Source: Bradyrhizobium nanningense
Lineage (GTDB): Bacteria; Pseudomonadota; Alphaproteobacteria; Rhizobiales; Xanthobacteraceae
Direction of reading: 5' to 3'
Assembly: GCF_004114535.1 (NCBI RefSeq)
Contig: NZ_LBJC01000028.1
Span: 124,001-188,000 of the forward strand
Length of the DNA stretch: 64,000 bases
Shown: positions 26,774 to 35,225 of the stretch, one piece after another
Layout: each line of letters opens with the position of its first letter
Position numbering within the stretch: the stretch's first letter is position 1
The notes under the pieces: model-generated
What the model saw: only the letters and a program-made list of their open reading frames with translations
What the model was told of the DNA's origin: nothing
The model's database searches: none
Made by a program: the position numbers and the translations under genes

Positions 26774-27712
26774 ATGGAGCTTTATCAAGTTCGCTACTTC
26801 CTCGCCGTCGCATCCACACTGAACTTCACCCGCGCAGCCGAGCAATGTAATGTCACCCAACCCGCCCTGACCAAAGGGGTGCAGAAGCTCGAGCAGGAGC
26901 TCGGTGGCCCGTTGATTTTCCGCGAGCGTCAGCTGACGCAGCTTACCGACCTTGGGAAGGAAGTCCTTCCGATGCTGGCGCGCACATTGGCCTCGGCAGA
27001 GACCGCGCGTCGCAGAGCGAAGGAGTTCCAACGCAGGGAAGTCGCACCACTGAAGATCGGCCTCGCCCCCTCTATCTCGGCGTCGCTCATCCTCGATCTG
27101 ATCGCGGAGATCGCAAAATTTATCCCCGGACTTCACTTAGAGCTGCGCGAGGACACCGCGGAGAAGCTCGTCGACCTCTTGCTTGAGGGGGAGATCAACG
27201 CTGCAATAATCGGCGACGTGCAGGACTTGCCCGCCCGGATCGACGACTGGTTGCTGTTCGAAGAGCGCTATGTCGCGATTCTCGCGCCGACACACCGGCT
27301 CGCCAATCGTCCCTTGATCGGCATCGACGACCTCCGCAATGCGGTCTTGCTGGAACGCACCGGATGCGACGTCGCGCCGAAGATCCAACGGTCTTATTTC
27401 CCCGACGAACCGCCCCGCCTGGGCCACTGTAGCGGCCACGAGTTGCACCTGCAGCAGATGGCCGCGGCTGGCTTCGGCGTGGTGCTCGCCCCCGAGCACA
27501 TGCCACGCCTTCCGACGCTCAAGACCATTCCGCTCGAAGGCGACCCGGTTTCACGGGAGGTGCGGCTGCTGGCTGTGCAGGGGCGCCGCTACTCGCCGGC
27601 GCTGGACGCTTTCGTCAAAGTCGCGCGGCTTCGCGACTGGTCGGTCGAAGTCCCCGGCCGGCACATGTCGCATGCAACGCTTCAGCAGATGATGGGGAGC
27701 CCGCCCGCATGA
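26774..27712 (+). CDS. LysR-family transcriptional regulator (paralogue of the gene at 11111)
   Basis: 312 residues. Winged helix at 1-60 (MELYQVRYFLAVASTLNFTR, CNVTQPALTKGVQKLEQELGG) and effector domain with LKIGLAPSISASLILDLIAE and FGVVLAPEHMPRLPTLK. CGGAG lies before the ATG at 26774. The residue pattern matches the regulator at 12070-11111 through most of both domains, so they are recent or functionally constrained paralogues. There is no obvious target beside this copy; a histidine-kinase fragment follows. The proteins probably share DNA targets. Confidence 0.92.
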   Translation: MELYQVRYFLAVASTLNFTRAAEQCNVTQPALTKGVQKLEQELGGPLIFRERQLTQLTDLGKEVLPMLARTLASAETARRRAKEFQRREVAPLKIGLAPSISASLILDLIAEIAKFIPGLHLELREDTAEKLVDLLLEGEINAAIIGDVQDLPARIDDWLLFEERYVAILAPTHRLANRPLIGIDDLRNAVLLERTGCDVAPKIQRSYFPDEPPRLGHCSGHELHLQQMAAAGFGVVLAPEHMPRLPTLKTIPLEGDPVSREVRLLAVQGRRYSPALDAFVKVARLRDWSVEVPGRHMSHATLQQMMGSPPA

Positions 27713-27812
27713 TCACGACACGTAGGCCGCCGACCAACCGCTCCAACGCTCTTCTCCGATCGATTCTCGAACGAACAATTGGACTCTAACGTCCCAGTTG
27801 AGGAGACTTATC

Positions 27813-28130
27813 ATGCTAACGGACGAACACTTTTTCCGGCTGCAGAGAACTACCGCCTGCGCGAGTGACCAACTGCCGTTGCAGGCGTCGGCGGAATCCC
27901 TGCGCGGCTTCAACGAGGAAGCCCATGAGGCAATCGATGCTATGGCAGCAGTGGTCGCGGATGCGCAGGCCGGCCTAAACTGGGTGCGTGTGGAACCGCT
28001 AGCTCTGGAAGAACTCCGGGAGGTGCTCGACAGCATCGTTAACAACGGTAAGCGAGCAGCTGACATCGTGCTTCGACTTCGAGGGTTTGCGAAAGAAGTA
28101 CACAAACCGGGTGGAGTTGCCGATCACTGA
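27813..28130 (+). CDS. Truncated histidine kinase: DHp domain only
   Basis: 105 residues. The region EEAHEAIDAMAAVVADAQAG followed by LNWVRVEPLALEELREVLDS and GKRAADIVLRLRGFAKE matches the dimerisation/phosphoacceptor domain of two-component kinases of the type AHExNQPLAAVVANAQAGLRWL, with the phosphoacceptor His at residue 38. The ATPase domain is missing: after FAKE the frame ends within ten residues. GAGGAG precedes the ATG at 27813, so it can still be translated. It is a kinase remnant or, less likely, a stand-alone phosphotransfer protein. Confidence 0.6.
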   Translation: MLTDEHFFRLQRTTACASDQLPLQASAESLRGFNEEAHEAIDAMAAVVADAQAGLNWVRVEPLALEELREVLDSIVNNGKRAADIVLRLRGFAKEVHKPGGVADH

Positions 28131-28926
28131 GCTAATAGCGAGTGACCGAAGTAAGCGTTCGGTGTCAATCAGTTTCCAAATGTAGCCTTCATCGGCTGGC
28201 GCAAACTTTGCGCGGCTCCACTCTATTCCGCGCCTGCCGTCTGACGAGCTTGAGGCGGAATATCTGACCTTTAGTTGCCCGCTGGACAAGGGCACGTTGA
28301 TCGCCGCTCGAGCCGCTGCTTCATCACTCGCAATGTCGCCAGATCACTTCGCAATGGCGCCAGCGAATGAGGCAACTAGATTAGCGGGCCCCCCTTACAA
28401 AAGGACGTGAATGAAGAAGCAGATCGGGAGGCGATTAATGCCGTTACTCGAGCGCCGGTGACGCGATCACGTCCAACGGACGCCAACTGGTGACGAGGAG
28501 GTCGCCTGATGGTGCAACTAGCGTCAAAAGCTAGCCCCCGGCATGACACGCGGCGACCGCAGCGAACCTGTTACGCTGAAGCGGATGGCGCATGTGTTGT
28601 CCGGGCGATTTTCCCAAGCCTTCCCGACGTCCATAGCAGACACGGAAAGCGTCGTCGCCTCCTGCGCCTGAAGTTCACTCCGCCCTCGGACTGGTAGTCA
28701 ACGTTCGACGCCGCACTAGCCGCTCTATGGCGCCGAGCGAATGGAATGAAAACAATAACAATCTGGCATTTCTAACGGTCGGCATATCAGCATAGCCTTT
28801 GCGTCTAACCGGTCTAACCCGCGGCGGTTGCAAGCGGTGCTGGGCAGCAGGGAGCGGCGTGATGGCCGTCTTCTGTGGCTGCGTCGCGAGGACCCGTTTG
28901 AGCAACGCAGCACGTAGGAGCTATTG
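28131..28926. other. Gene-poor stretch with repeated upstream element
   Basis: About 800 bases without a supportable gene. It holds the second copy of the 33-base element (28744-28776). The kinase ATPase domain is not recognisable here in any frame I read. Confidence 0.5.
28744..28776 (+). promoter_or_regulatory. Conserved upstream element, copy 2
   Basis: Matches 4163-4195 at 28 of 33 positions and ends 151 bases before the ATG at 28927 (150 bases in the other copy). Ends with GGCATTTCTAAC in both. Confidence 0.6.
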
Positions 28927-29328
28927 ATGTCGTTCCGCTTTATCACCAAGGCTATCCACGCCTACCTGATCGATTATCCTGTCGCGATCGTCTTGATCGC
29001 AGCGCCGTTCGCGCTGAAGCTCGGTCAGGGCGACCCGACCGCAATGTGGCTTTCGGTTGTTGTCGGCGTCGCCGCGCTACTCTTGGCCGCAATGACCGAC
29101 CATCCGACCGGGGTCGTCCGCATCATCCCGTATTGGTTGCACCTTTGGGTCGATCGAGCTGTCGGGGTGGTGTTTGCCATCGCACCGTTTGCCTTCAAAT
29201 TCGCTGAATTCGACGCTCTCTACTATTGGCTCCTCGCTGCCGCTGTCCTGCTTACGACGTCAGTCTTTAACGCGCCCGAGGAGCCAGTCGCGACGCGTTC
29301 GGGAATAGCGAGGCGCACAGCCGGCTGA
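28927..29328 (+). CDS. Small multi-pass membrane protein, SPW-like
   Basis: 133 residues with about four membrane helices arranged as two similar pairs: FRFITKAIHAYLIDYPVAIV, then the WLSVVVGVAALLLAAMTDHP pair, PYWLHLWVDRAVGVVFAIAP and YYWLLAAAVLLTTSVF. The conserved helix-pair pattern resembles SPW-repeat proteins. It is the better preserved paralogue of the gene at 4345. AGGAG sits about 10 bases before the ATG. Inner-membrane location is inferred; the function is unknown. Confidence 0.75.
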   Translation: MSFRFITKAIHAYLIDYPVAIVLIAAPFALKLGQGDPTAMWLSVVVGVAALLLAAMTDHPTGVVRIIPYWLHLWVDRAVGVVFAIAPFAFKFAEFDALYYWLLAAAVLLTTSVFNAPEEPVATRSGIARRTAG

Positions 29329-29519
29329 AGGAGGCGCTAGCGCCACCGAGGGTCGCGGCGGTGGCAATTTCGACCGGAAGGGCTCGGCAAGAGTGAGCGA
29401 TTCTGACCTCCTCGGGGATTATCGTTGCCTTCGCTTAACTGCAAAATCGCCGCGCTCTACGACCCCAAAGGGTTAAGCGCGGGCCTCTCGCGGAACGGAT
29501 GAACTGAGCTACTTTGCGC

Positions 29520-29629
29520 TCCGCTTGGTGCCAGCGGACTAGCCGATGGCCGGTGAATGGCACCAACGCCACAGGCGTTTCCTCCCTTGACTACCCGGGG
29601 CTCAAAGCGAGCTCCGGGCTCTTTTTTTT
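29520..29629 (+). ncRNA. Structured RNA candidate with pseudoknot and terminator
   Basis: Hairpin 1 pairs TCCGCT (29520-29525) with AGCGGA (29533-29538). Its seven-base loop TGGTGCC (29526-29532) is exactly complementary to GGCACCA at 29559-29565, so a pseudoknot is possible. A second hairpin pairs ACGCC (29566-29570) with GGCGT (29574-29578). An unpaired TCCTCCC (anti-Shine-Dalgarno-like) follows, and then an intrinsic terminator (29594-29629). This may be a small RNA or the 3' end of the transcript of the membrane-protein gene 190 bases upstream. I do not recognise a named family. Confidence 0.6.
29594..29629 (+). terminator. Intrinsic terminator
   Basis: CCCGGGGCTC pairs with GAGCTCCGGG across a short loop (one G-T pair), followed by CTC and eight T. 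The stem is strong and the T run is long for this genome. Confidence 0.85.
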
Positions 29630-30292
29630 GCGGGAACGATCTGATGGAAAGGTGGAAAGCGAACTCCTCGCTAAGAAGAGCTACACCGCTGTGCTGCAAT
29701 GATGAGACCAATGACGCGAGCTTGAAAGGGCAGCGAACGAGGTTTTGAATAGTGCGCAAGGGCCGCGAGGCTATAGAGCACGGACGGAAAGCCTTGTTTG
29801 GCCGCAGTCAGTCCGGTTGTGTTGTCATTTCGGCGCCGCGTCGCCCCAAACGGCAATGCAGAACAACTGTAAGACGCCCGGATCGAACCAAACCACGGAT
29901 ACTGCTCGCAGTGTCGCGTCTCGGCACGCGGGGCGAATGACAGGGGGGGGAATACGTCTCCGGCTCTCCGGCCTTCCAAAACTTTCTCTGTGCATCGTGC
30001 GCACCGCAGATTGGACATGTCCTTCTCTCTTACCTCGGTCGGGCACCCGGTCGGGGCGTCACGATCAAGATGGTCAAGATCGGCGCCTCGGCACGCACAA
30101 CTTCGATTGGTCCAAGGGACGGGAACTCCAATCCCTGCAGGCTCTGCCGGTGGCATTCCTCGGTGCCGCACTCACGGCTCGGCAATAACGATCGTGTATC
30201 GACTCTATGGCCGGACGTGATTTCCCTCGCCAGCGTTGGAAGGTCATTCTCGCTGTGGTGGAGAGCCATTTTCAACTCAGACAGGAGCTACC
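29630..30292. other. Intergenic stretch with repeated element
   Basis: About 660 bases without a supportable gene; a run of eight G lies at 29943-29950. The 70-base repeated element (30180-30250) sits near the start of the next gene. Confidence 0.5.
30180..30250 (+). promoter_or_regulatory. 70-base repeated upstream element, copy 2
   Basis: Second copy of 16856-16925 (about 84 percent of bases match by eye). It ends 43 bases before the ATG at 30293. Confidence 0.55.
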
Positions 30293-30664
30293 ATGAAGAT
30301 TCAAATCCGCAGCCTCGCGATTGCGCTCGCAATTGCTGTTCCTCTCGCGCTGGCCGCCACGGCTAAGTCGTCTGCTGCGCCGATCAATGGCACGTCGATC
30401 AAGGCGGACACACCAGCCGTGACTTTGGATGTGCGCTATCAGGTGCGGCGGGCTCATCCCCACGCTTCTTACCGGGGCTATCCCGCCTATAGTTCGTACT
30501 GGGGTTATCCCGCCTATCGTTCGGATTGGGACTATCCGACCTATGACTCATATTATGGAGCAGATGGCTACGGATATTCTACTTCAGGTTGCTTGCCCTC
30601 ACCTCGCGTCGCCGCTTATGCGACAGCGCCCTGGACCGACACGCCGACTTGTCCGTCGTATTAG
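30293..30664 (+). CDS. Exported Tyr-rich repeat protein
   Basis: 123 residues with a clear signal peptide (about 1-30: KIQIRSLAIALAIAVPLALA), then a mature region with three near-repeats of the type Y-P-x-Y-x-S-x-W/Y between residues 65 and 95 (GYPAYSSYWG, GYPAYRSDWD, DYPTYDSYYG). Two Cys near the end could form a disulfide. CAGGAGC precedes the ATG. It is probably periplasmic or surface-exposed; function unknown. It shares an upstream element with the GMC oxidoreductase gene. Confidence 0.75.
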   Translation: MKIQIRSLAIALAIAVPLALAATAKSSAAPINGTSIKADTPAVTLDVRYQVRRAHPHASYRGYPAYSSYWGYPAYRSDWDYPTYDSYYGADGYGYSTSGCLPSPRVAAYATAPWTDTPTCPSY

Positions 30665-30986
30665 TAAACTCCTCCGCGCTCCCGAAGGTCCGCGCGTGCG
30701 TGTCATAAGTCGGCGCCGGCCTCCAGCGGATCGGCGATCAGATCGCCGCCTCTCAACGGTGACAGTAATAATGAAGCGATCCGAGCATTGCTATTCCGAC
30801 TGCTCTTGCGGCCGGTGGTGACCATGGCCGGCGGCGATTGCGGCTAGTCGTTACGCCAAAGCTTGGCGGCTTGCGGCTTCCTTGAGCCGCCGCTTGCGTG
30901 ATGGAAAGTGGCCGTGGACAAATGAGGATAAATGCAGAAATGAACGAGCCTGCAGGGCCCCAGCCGGTCGACCCACGGGATGTCGC
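30665..30986. other. Intergenic stretch, nothing supported
   Basis: About 320 bases. A stem with GGCGGCT and AGCCGCC (about 30865-30892) is present without a T run. Confidence 0.45.
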
Positions 30987-31070
30987 ATGGGCAATCTAGC
31001 GAACTGGCTTTATCTTATCGGATCGCTGTGCTTTGTTCTTGGTACGGTGATCAACATGCTCCCGGTTTGA
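30987..31070 (+). CDS. 27-residue YrhK-like membrane peptide
   Basis: The short frame encodes MGNLANWLYLIGSLCFVLGT followed by VINMLPV, a single hydrophobic helix. The pattern W-L/F-Y-L-I-G-S-x-x-F-x-x-G-T is that of the YrhK membrane domain, here reduced to one helix. GGGA lies 6 bases before the ATG at 30987; an in-frame start at 30882 would add a non-hydrophobic leader. It may be a true small membrane protein or the stub of a larger one. Confidence 0.45.
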   Translation: MGNLANWLYLIGSLCFVLGTVINMLPV

Positions 31071-31489
31071 GGAAGGTCAACGTCTATTTGAGACATTTTT
31101 AGCGTTCCTCGGTCGTGCGCACTCGCTCTTGACATTCTAGGCGAGCCAAAGTCCTGGCCGCTAAATTAGCCCCAGGCACAGCCGTCAGACGCGCTGAGTG
31201 TCATCATTGGTCTCTTCGCTCCACTCCCGCGATCTCGCGGATGCACCCGGTGCAGAGCAGCGTCATCTTGCTGATGGACCTATAGCCCGCCGGAGGAGGT
31301 GCGGGATTCTCATCACTGGGGACGGCGGTGGTCAATTGTAAACTTTGGTATGGCCGTCTCAGACAAATGCAGCGCACTGATCGACCTCCGCGCAATGGCC
31401 CCGTCCGTCTTACGTGACTACGCTTGGATAAAGACCGGACAGTCGTCTGGAACCGCCATACAGGAAGCGCCAAAAACAAGGAAAGAGTG
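31071..31489. other. Upstream region of the YiiX-like gene
   Basis: About 420 bases. It holds a 21-base sequence (31379-31399) repeated upstream of the small gene at 39939. No gene supported. Confidence 0.5.
31379..31399 (+). promoter_or_regulatory. Short repeated upstream element, copy 1
   Basis: GATCGACCTCCGCGCAATGG (plus C) matches 39839-39859 at all but one base, and CTACGCT recurs 20 bases further in both. It starts 111 bases before the ATG at 31490; the other copy starts 100 bases before the ATG at 39939. Confidence 0.5.
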
Positions 31490-32296
31490 ATGGGCTGGAT
31501 GTTCGACAACGTCGAACGTTTGATCGCCCGGCTGCAGAAGCCGGCCAATCACTGTGAGACGCTCACCTCAGACGACGCGACGACGGCCTTACGTGACACA
31601 CTTCAGCCCGGTGACGTCCTGCTGGTCGAGGGCAAAGGTCGTATTTCCAGCAGCATTAAGTATATCACTCAATCGACATGGTCCCATTCGGCGTTGTACG
31701 TCGGACCAATAGCGGGCGCCACAACTCGCGGCGAGCCGCACGTCCTGATTGAAGCCAATATCGACGAAGGTGTCGTGTCGGCCCCTCTGTCGAAATATTT
31801 GCCTTGCCAGACCCGCATCTGCCGACCAGTCGGCCTGAGCGAAGCGGACCGCGAAGTGGTCTGCCGCTACGCATTCGAACGCATTGGTCTCAGATACGAT
31901 TTCAAGAACATCATCGACCTCATGCGCTACCTGTTCCCGTGTCCGCTGCCTCAGCGTTGGCGTCGCCAAACCATCGCGCTCGGCTCCGGCGATGCGAGCC
32001 GCATCATCTGTTCGTCGCTGATTGCGCAGGCATTCGAGGCCGTGCGTTACCCGGTCCTACCCAAGATCACATACATCGAGAATCAGTCCGCGCTGCGCGA
32101 AGTCGCCGCGATCCGTCATTCATCCCTCTACGCGCCGCGCGACTTCGATTTATCGCCCTACTTCATGGTGGTGAAGCCCACTCTCGCGCGCAACTTCAAC
32201 TACAAAGACATGCAGTGGGCCGATCTTCTCCAGGTTCAAGCCGAGCAAGCCGCACCTGCACCGGAGATAGAACGCGCGATCGCGGCAGCGGCATAG
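31490..32296 (+). CDS. YiiX/YebB-like NlpC/P60-type cysteine hydrolase
   Basis: 268 residues. The circularly permuted NlpC/P60 (LRAT-like) arrangement is visible: LQPGDVLLVEGKGRISSSIK and the catalytic His in TWSHSALYVG, an Asn/Glu strand HVLIEANIDEG, and the catalytic Cys in RIICSSLIAQAF toward the end. It likely hydrolyses an amide or ester bond, perhaps peptidoglycan- or lipid-related. AAGGAAAGAG precedes the ATG at 31490. No signal peptide is evident. Confidence 0.85.
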   Translation: MGWMFDNVERLIARLQKPANHCETLTSDDATTALRDTLQPGDVLLVEGKGRISSSIKYITQSTWSHSALYVGPIAGATTRGEPHVLIEANIDEGVVSAPLSKYLPCQTRICRPVGLSEADREVVCRYAFERIGLRYDFKNIIDLMRYLFPCPLPQRWRRQTIALGSGDASRIICSSLIAQAFEAVRYPVLPKITYIENQSALREVAAIRHSSLYAPRDFDLSPYFMVVKPTLARNFNYKDMQWADLLQVQAEQAAPAPEIERAIAAAA

Positions 32297-32480
32297 CCCA
32301 ATTTCCGGTGAGGTGACGCCAGACTATTGAATGCGAAACCAGTTGTGCTTTTGTCTTCAGTCGCCGTCGTGCTCTTTCAAAGGACTCGAATCCGACCATC
32401 GCTCCTCCGCAAATCCTTTGTCCGTTCTCAAAGCTTCAAAGCCAGCAGCGACCAGTCGGATGGCACGTCACGGCCAGCGG

Positions 32481-32675
32481 CTACTGACGCGCCGGTAGCT
32501 CTTGACCCGGCGCCCGGTCAATCGGTGGGTGTGGCCTCGCCAGCCCGACCGTTCCGGCCGGCGTGTTTTGCACGGTGCGGATATGCGTACTATTCAATGT
32601 CGTGATGTACGCGAGCGTAATCACGATGGCTACAGCAACACCAAACCAAATGACTGCCGTGCGATTGTAGTCCAT
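32481..32675 (-). CDS. Small single-pass membrane protein
   Basis: 64 residues with one hydrophobic helix (IWFGVAVAIVITLAYITTL) near the N-terminus and a Pro-rich tail. GGAGG lies about 10 bases before the ATG at 32675. The strand is opposite to the gene ending at 32296. No family recognised. Confidence 0.5.
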   Translation of the reverse strand: MDYNRTAVIWFGVAVAIVITLAYITTLNSTHIRTVQNTPAGTVGLARPHPPIDRAPGQELPARQ

Positions 32676-32743
32676 TGGAACGAGCCTCCGACTACCTCCA
32701 CCGGTTGCTATCTTACCCCGATGGAAGGCTAATCCAAGCCACC

Positions 32744-32857
32744 TCAATGGGCGGTGGCATGTCGGTCGCCGAGATCCCGCTCCGCCCCAGCGAGCATCTG
32801 CGATGCCTTCTCCCGAGCCTCTTCGGCAAACGAGGCGAGCCGATCCTTGAACGATAC
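32744..32857 (-). pseudogene. Remnant of a small helical protein
   Basis: The frame reads SFKDRLASFAEEAREKASQM and continues with LAGAERDL, close to small conserved rhizobial proteins beginning MSFKDRLASFAKEAREKA and continuing into a helical core. The expected ATG is GTA here, and the usual second half is replaced by GDRHATAH and a stop. The start loss and tail change point to a dead copy. Family recall is from memory. Confidence 0.4.
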
Positions 32858-33054
32858 GGATTGCGTGAACCGACGAAGTGTGGCGCTACTTCCTTGCTGC
32901 GCTGAAGCGCCATGGGTCCTTAAAACCGGCGAGTGCCACCAGGCCGGTCGTGTAGCACTCAATTGAACGCTCCTCTAGACCAACAGGAATAGCTGAGTGA
33001 AATTGGCTCCGGCTAGGTCACTGGTCCATGACCTATTACTGCGCGAAGCAGTTT

Positions 33055-33249
33055 TTAAGTCGATCTACTGGCTTGGTCCCGTTCAAATTCCTTATGCCGC
33101 TCGTCAAACCAGAGGCGAAATATAGTGTCCTGCATTGACCCGGCCTTGATCGCGAACGCATCGCTTGCAGCACGATATCGTTCGTGGCGTGTCGAATACT
33201 TCTCAAAGATGCCTTTCAATGTATGTTCGGCATCGGGATTCTTTTGCAT
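33055..33249 (-). CDS. Small hypothetical protein
   Basis: 64 residues, helical and highly charged (HTLKGIFEKYSTRHERYRAA, then LWFDERHKEFERDQ). No clear ribosome binding site. The composition is more protein-like than the shadow frames around it, but this is weak evidence. Confidence 0.35.
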   Translation of the reverse strand: MQKNPDAEHTLKGIFEKYSTRHERYRAASDAFAIKAGSMQDTIFRLWFDERHKEFERDQASRST

Positions 33250-33926
33250 TACCCATTATAGACCGAGCATCAGAGACTAGGTAGCTGCTATGGCGCAGAG
33301 CGCTTACATTTGGGAGTGCGGCTAAATGAAGATCAGCCATGGCCGATTGCGGCTTCGAGGAATATGGCTGGAAGTGAGAGGTACAATCACCCTCGCGAGC
33401 ATTTTTGTCTTGGAATAGAAACGAGAAAATTCGATCATAAGATGACAGCGCCGCCCTTTTCACACAGGCTGAGTCAGCAGCCGACATCTGCCCTGACTCA
33501 GCAATGCCGTTAAAGGGCTGACACGACCTAACATCACTTTTCGCGGGTGCCAGTATCATTGCACAAATTTGGAATACACTGCGTCCGAACTCGAAATATC
33601 CGCCTGAACGTCCCGATCGAACATCGGGGCGCCTTCAGATCGCATCGGCAAGGCCCACAGGTGCATTTGCGGCGGTGCCCTTCTCCGCCGGGCTCCGTGT
33701 TTTTTCGGCCACAGGACGTTGGATGTCTCGCGCCTCCCGGCCCCGCCGGCGAGCAGCCAGACCACCGTCGCGCCACGCAGATTCATAAAGGTGCTACCCA
33801 ATGTTTCACCGAGCTCCGTCGGCAAACAAGGGCCAACGTCCGATACTCTTAGAATTGACCGGAAGATCCGCGTCACCACTTCATGCCAACGCCGATGTCG
33901 CCATTGACGCCGCCCGCGATGCGAAG
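33250..33926. other. Intergenic stretch, nothing supported
   Basis: About 680 bases. The minus frame 33556-33879 (107 codons) has some protein-like composition but no motif or good ribosome binding site. Confidence 0.45.
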
Positions 33927-34472
33927 TCAGCGATCAGGCTGAGCTTTGAAATCATAGGAGATTCGCCCGGCCGGCAGATAAAACAGGGCGATCACCGCGC
34001 CACCTCTTACCTCGGGATAGTGGCGGCTGCCAGGATCCGGCGCCGTCCAGCCAGGTCCTTGCCACCCCTGCAGGCCTTTCAACTCCGCGCCCTTGTTGAG
34101 CGGGACGACGAGGTTGAGCTCACCATAAGGATGACCGTGATATTGCCCACGCAATACGCCGAGATCGTCCTCGTCTTTGAACCGGCGCGGATCGGCGCTG
34201 TTCATGTAGACAGTAGTGATGCTGAACTGGAACGTTTCCGGCGTCGGCTCGAGGATGCGGCTGCGCCGGTAATTCGGGCCTGCGACCTCCTGGTTTGCCG
34301 CCCATCCCTCCTCGACGCCCACCTTGATCAGTCGAGCAAGATCCTGATACAGCGCGCTCTCTTCCCCGTATGTCTCGTTGAGCCAACGTTCCATCTTGGC
34401 GCCAGGTGTCATGTCCTTGACTTCCCGTAGGAACGGAATGCTGCGCTGAATCAAATCTTCTCGGCTTCCCAT
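33927..34472 (-). CDS. pnbB: DUF4863 protein, 4-hydroxylaminobenzoate lyase-like
   Basis: 181 residues. The sequence follows PnbB, the hydroxylaminobenzoate lyase that turns 4-hydroxylaminobenzoate into protocatechuate and ammonium. It shares the pattern FLREVKDMTPG...RWLNETYG, WAANQEVAGPNYRRSRI, TVYMNS, GQYHGHPYGELNLVVPL and the C-terminal LFYLPAGRISYDFK. The start at 34472 follows the nitroreductase stop by 24 bases, with GGAG in between. The neighbouring nitroreductase makes the lyase substrate, which supports the call. Symbol by family recall; not tested by search. Confidence 0.8.
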   Translation of the reverse strand: MGSREDLIQRSIPFLREVKDMTPGAKMERWLNETYGEESALYQDLARLIKVGVEEGWAANQEVAGPNYRRSRILEPTPETFQFSITTVYMNSADPRRFKDEDDLGVLRGQYHGHPYGELNLVVPLNKGAELKGLQGWQGPGWTAPDPGSRHYPEVRGGAVIALFYLPAGRISYDFKAQPDR

Positions 34473-34496
34473 GGCCGTCTCCTTTTTCGATTGGGT

Positions 34497-35225
34497 TTAC
34501 GCTTCGAATCCCACGAACGTGGCGAACTCATCGACTTCCGCCCGCGGCATTAACCTGTCCATCGTGGAAACCTTGGCACGGCCGATGGAGATGCCACACA
34601 CCACCATCTGCTCCTCCGGAATCGACAGCAGCGAACGCAGGATTTGGTGATACTTCGAGAACGTCTCCTGGGGACAAGACTGAAGACCACGGCCCGCCGC
34701 CGCTAGCATCACGTTCTGCACGAACATTCCGAGGTCGAGCCAGCTCCCAATTTCCAGTCGGCGGTCGATGGTCACGATCAATCCCACCGGCGCGCCGAAG
34801 AACGTGTAGTTCTTCGCGGTCTGGTAGCTCCTAGCCTCGACATCGGCTTGAGCAATCCCGAGCGAGCCGTAGAACAATCGTCCGAACTCCTGTCGCCGCC
34901 GCAGATACCGATCGGGTAGATCGCTGGCGTAGTATTTGTATTCCGACACGTGCTCGTCGCTGGAGGTTTCGTGCGCTTCCAGCAGCGCCGCCGAGACCCT
35001 GTACTTGGCCGCGCCCGCAAGCACATAGACGTGCCATGGCTGGATGTTCGCACCACTTGGCGCGAACCGCGCCACACGCAGAATTTGCTCGATGGTCCGC
35101 CGTGGAACCGGAGCGTCGCAGAATTCGCGGCATGCAAACCGGCCGGCTATGATCTCGTCGATTCGGGTTTGCACGACAGCATCTGCCTTACATTCGCCGA
35201 TCAGAACTTCCTCAAGAGCGGACAT
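34497..35225 (-). CDS. pnbA: Nitroreductase, 4-nitrobenzoate reductase-like
   Basis: 242 residues of the FMN nitroreductase fold: RFACREFCDAPVPRRTIEQI, FAPSGANIQPWHVYVLAG for flavin binding, and WLDLGMFVQNVMLAAAGRGL plus MVVCGISIGRAKV in the C-terminal part. PnbA reduces 4-nitrobenzoate to 4-hydroxylaminobenzoate with NADPH. The call rests on the adjacent lyase. The gene begins inside the end of a decayed substrate-binding-protein gene (35201-35662), so an uptake gene was once translationally coupled to it. Confidence 0.78.
   Translation of the reverse strand: MSALEEVLIGECKADAVVQTRIDEIIAGRFACREFCDAPVPRRTIEQILRVARFAPSGANIQPWHVYVLAGAAKYRVSAALLEAHETSSDEHVSEYKYYASDLPDRYLRRRQEFGRLFYGSLGIAQADVEARSYQTAKNYTFFGAPVGLIVTIDRRLEIGSWLDLGMFVQNVMLAAAGRGLQSCPQETFSKYHQILRSLLSIPEEQMVVCGISIGRAKVSTMDRLMPRAEVDEFATFVGFEA

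Noticed and set aside
30865..30892. GGCGGCT/AGCCGCC stem as terminator
   Set aside because: The stem is present but no T run follows.
33556..33879. Minus frame of 107 codons
   Set aside because: Somewhat protein-like composition but no family, no ribosome binding site and no neighbour logic; left as unassigned.
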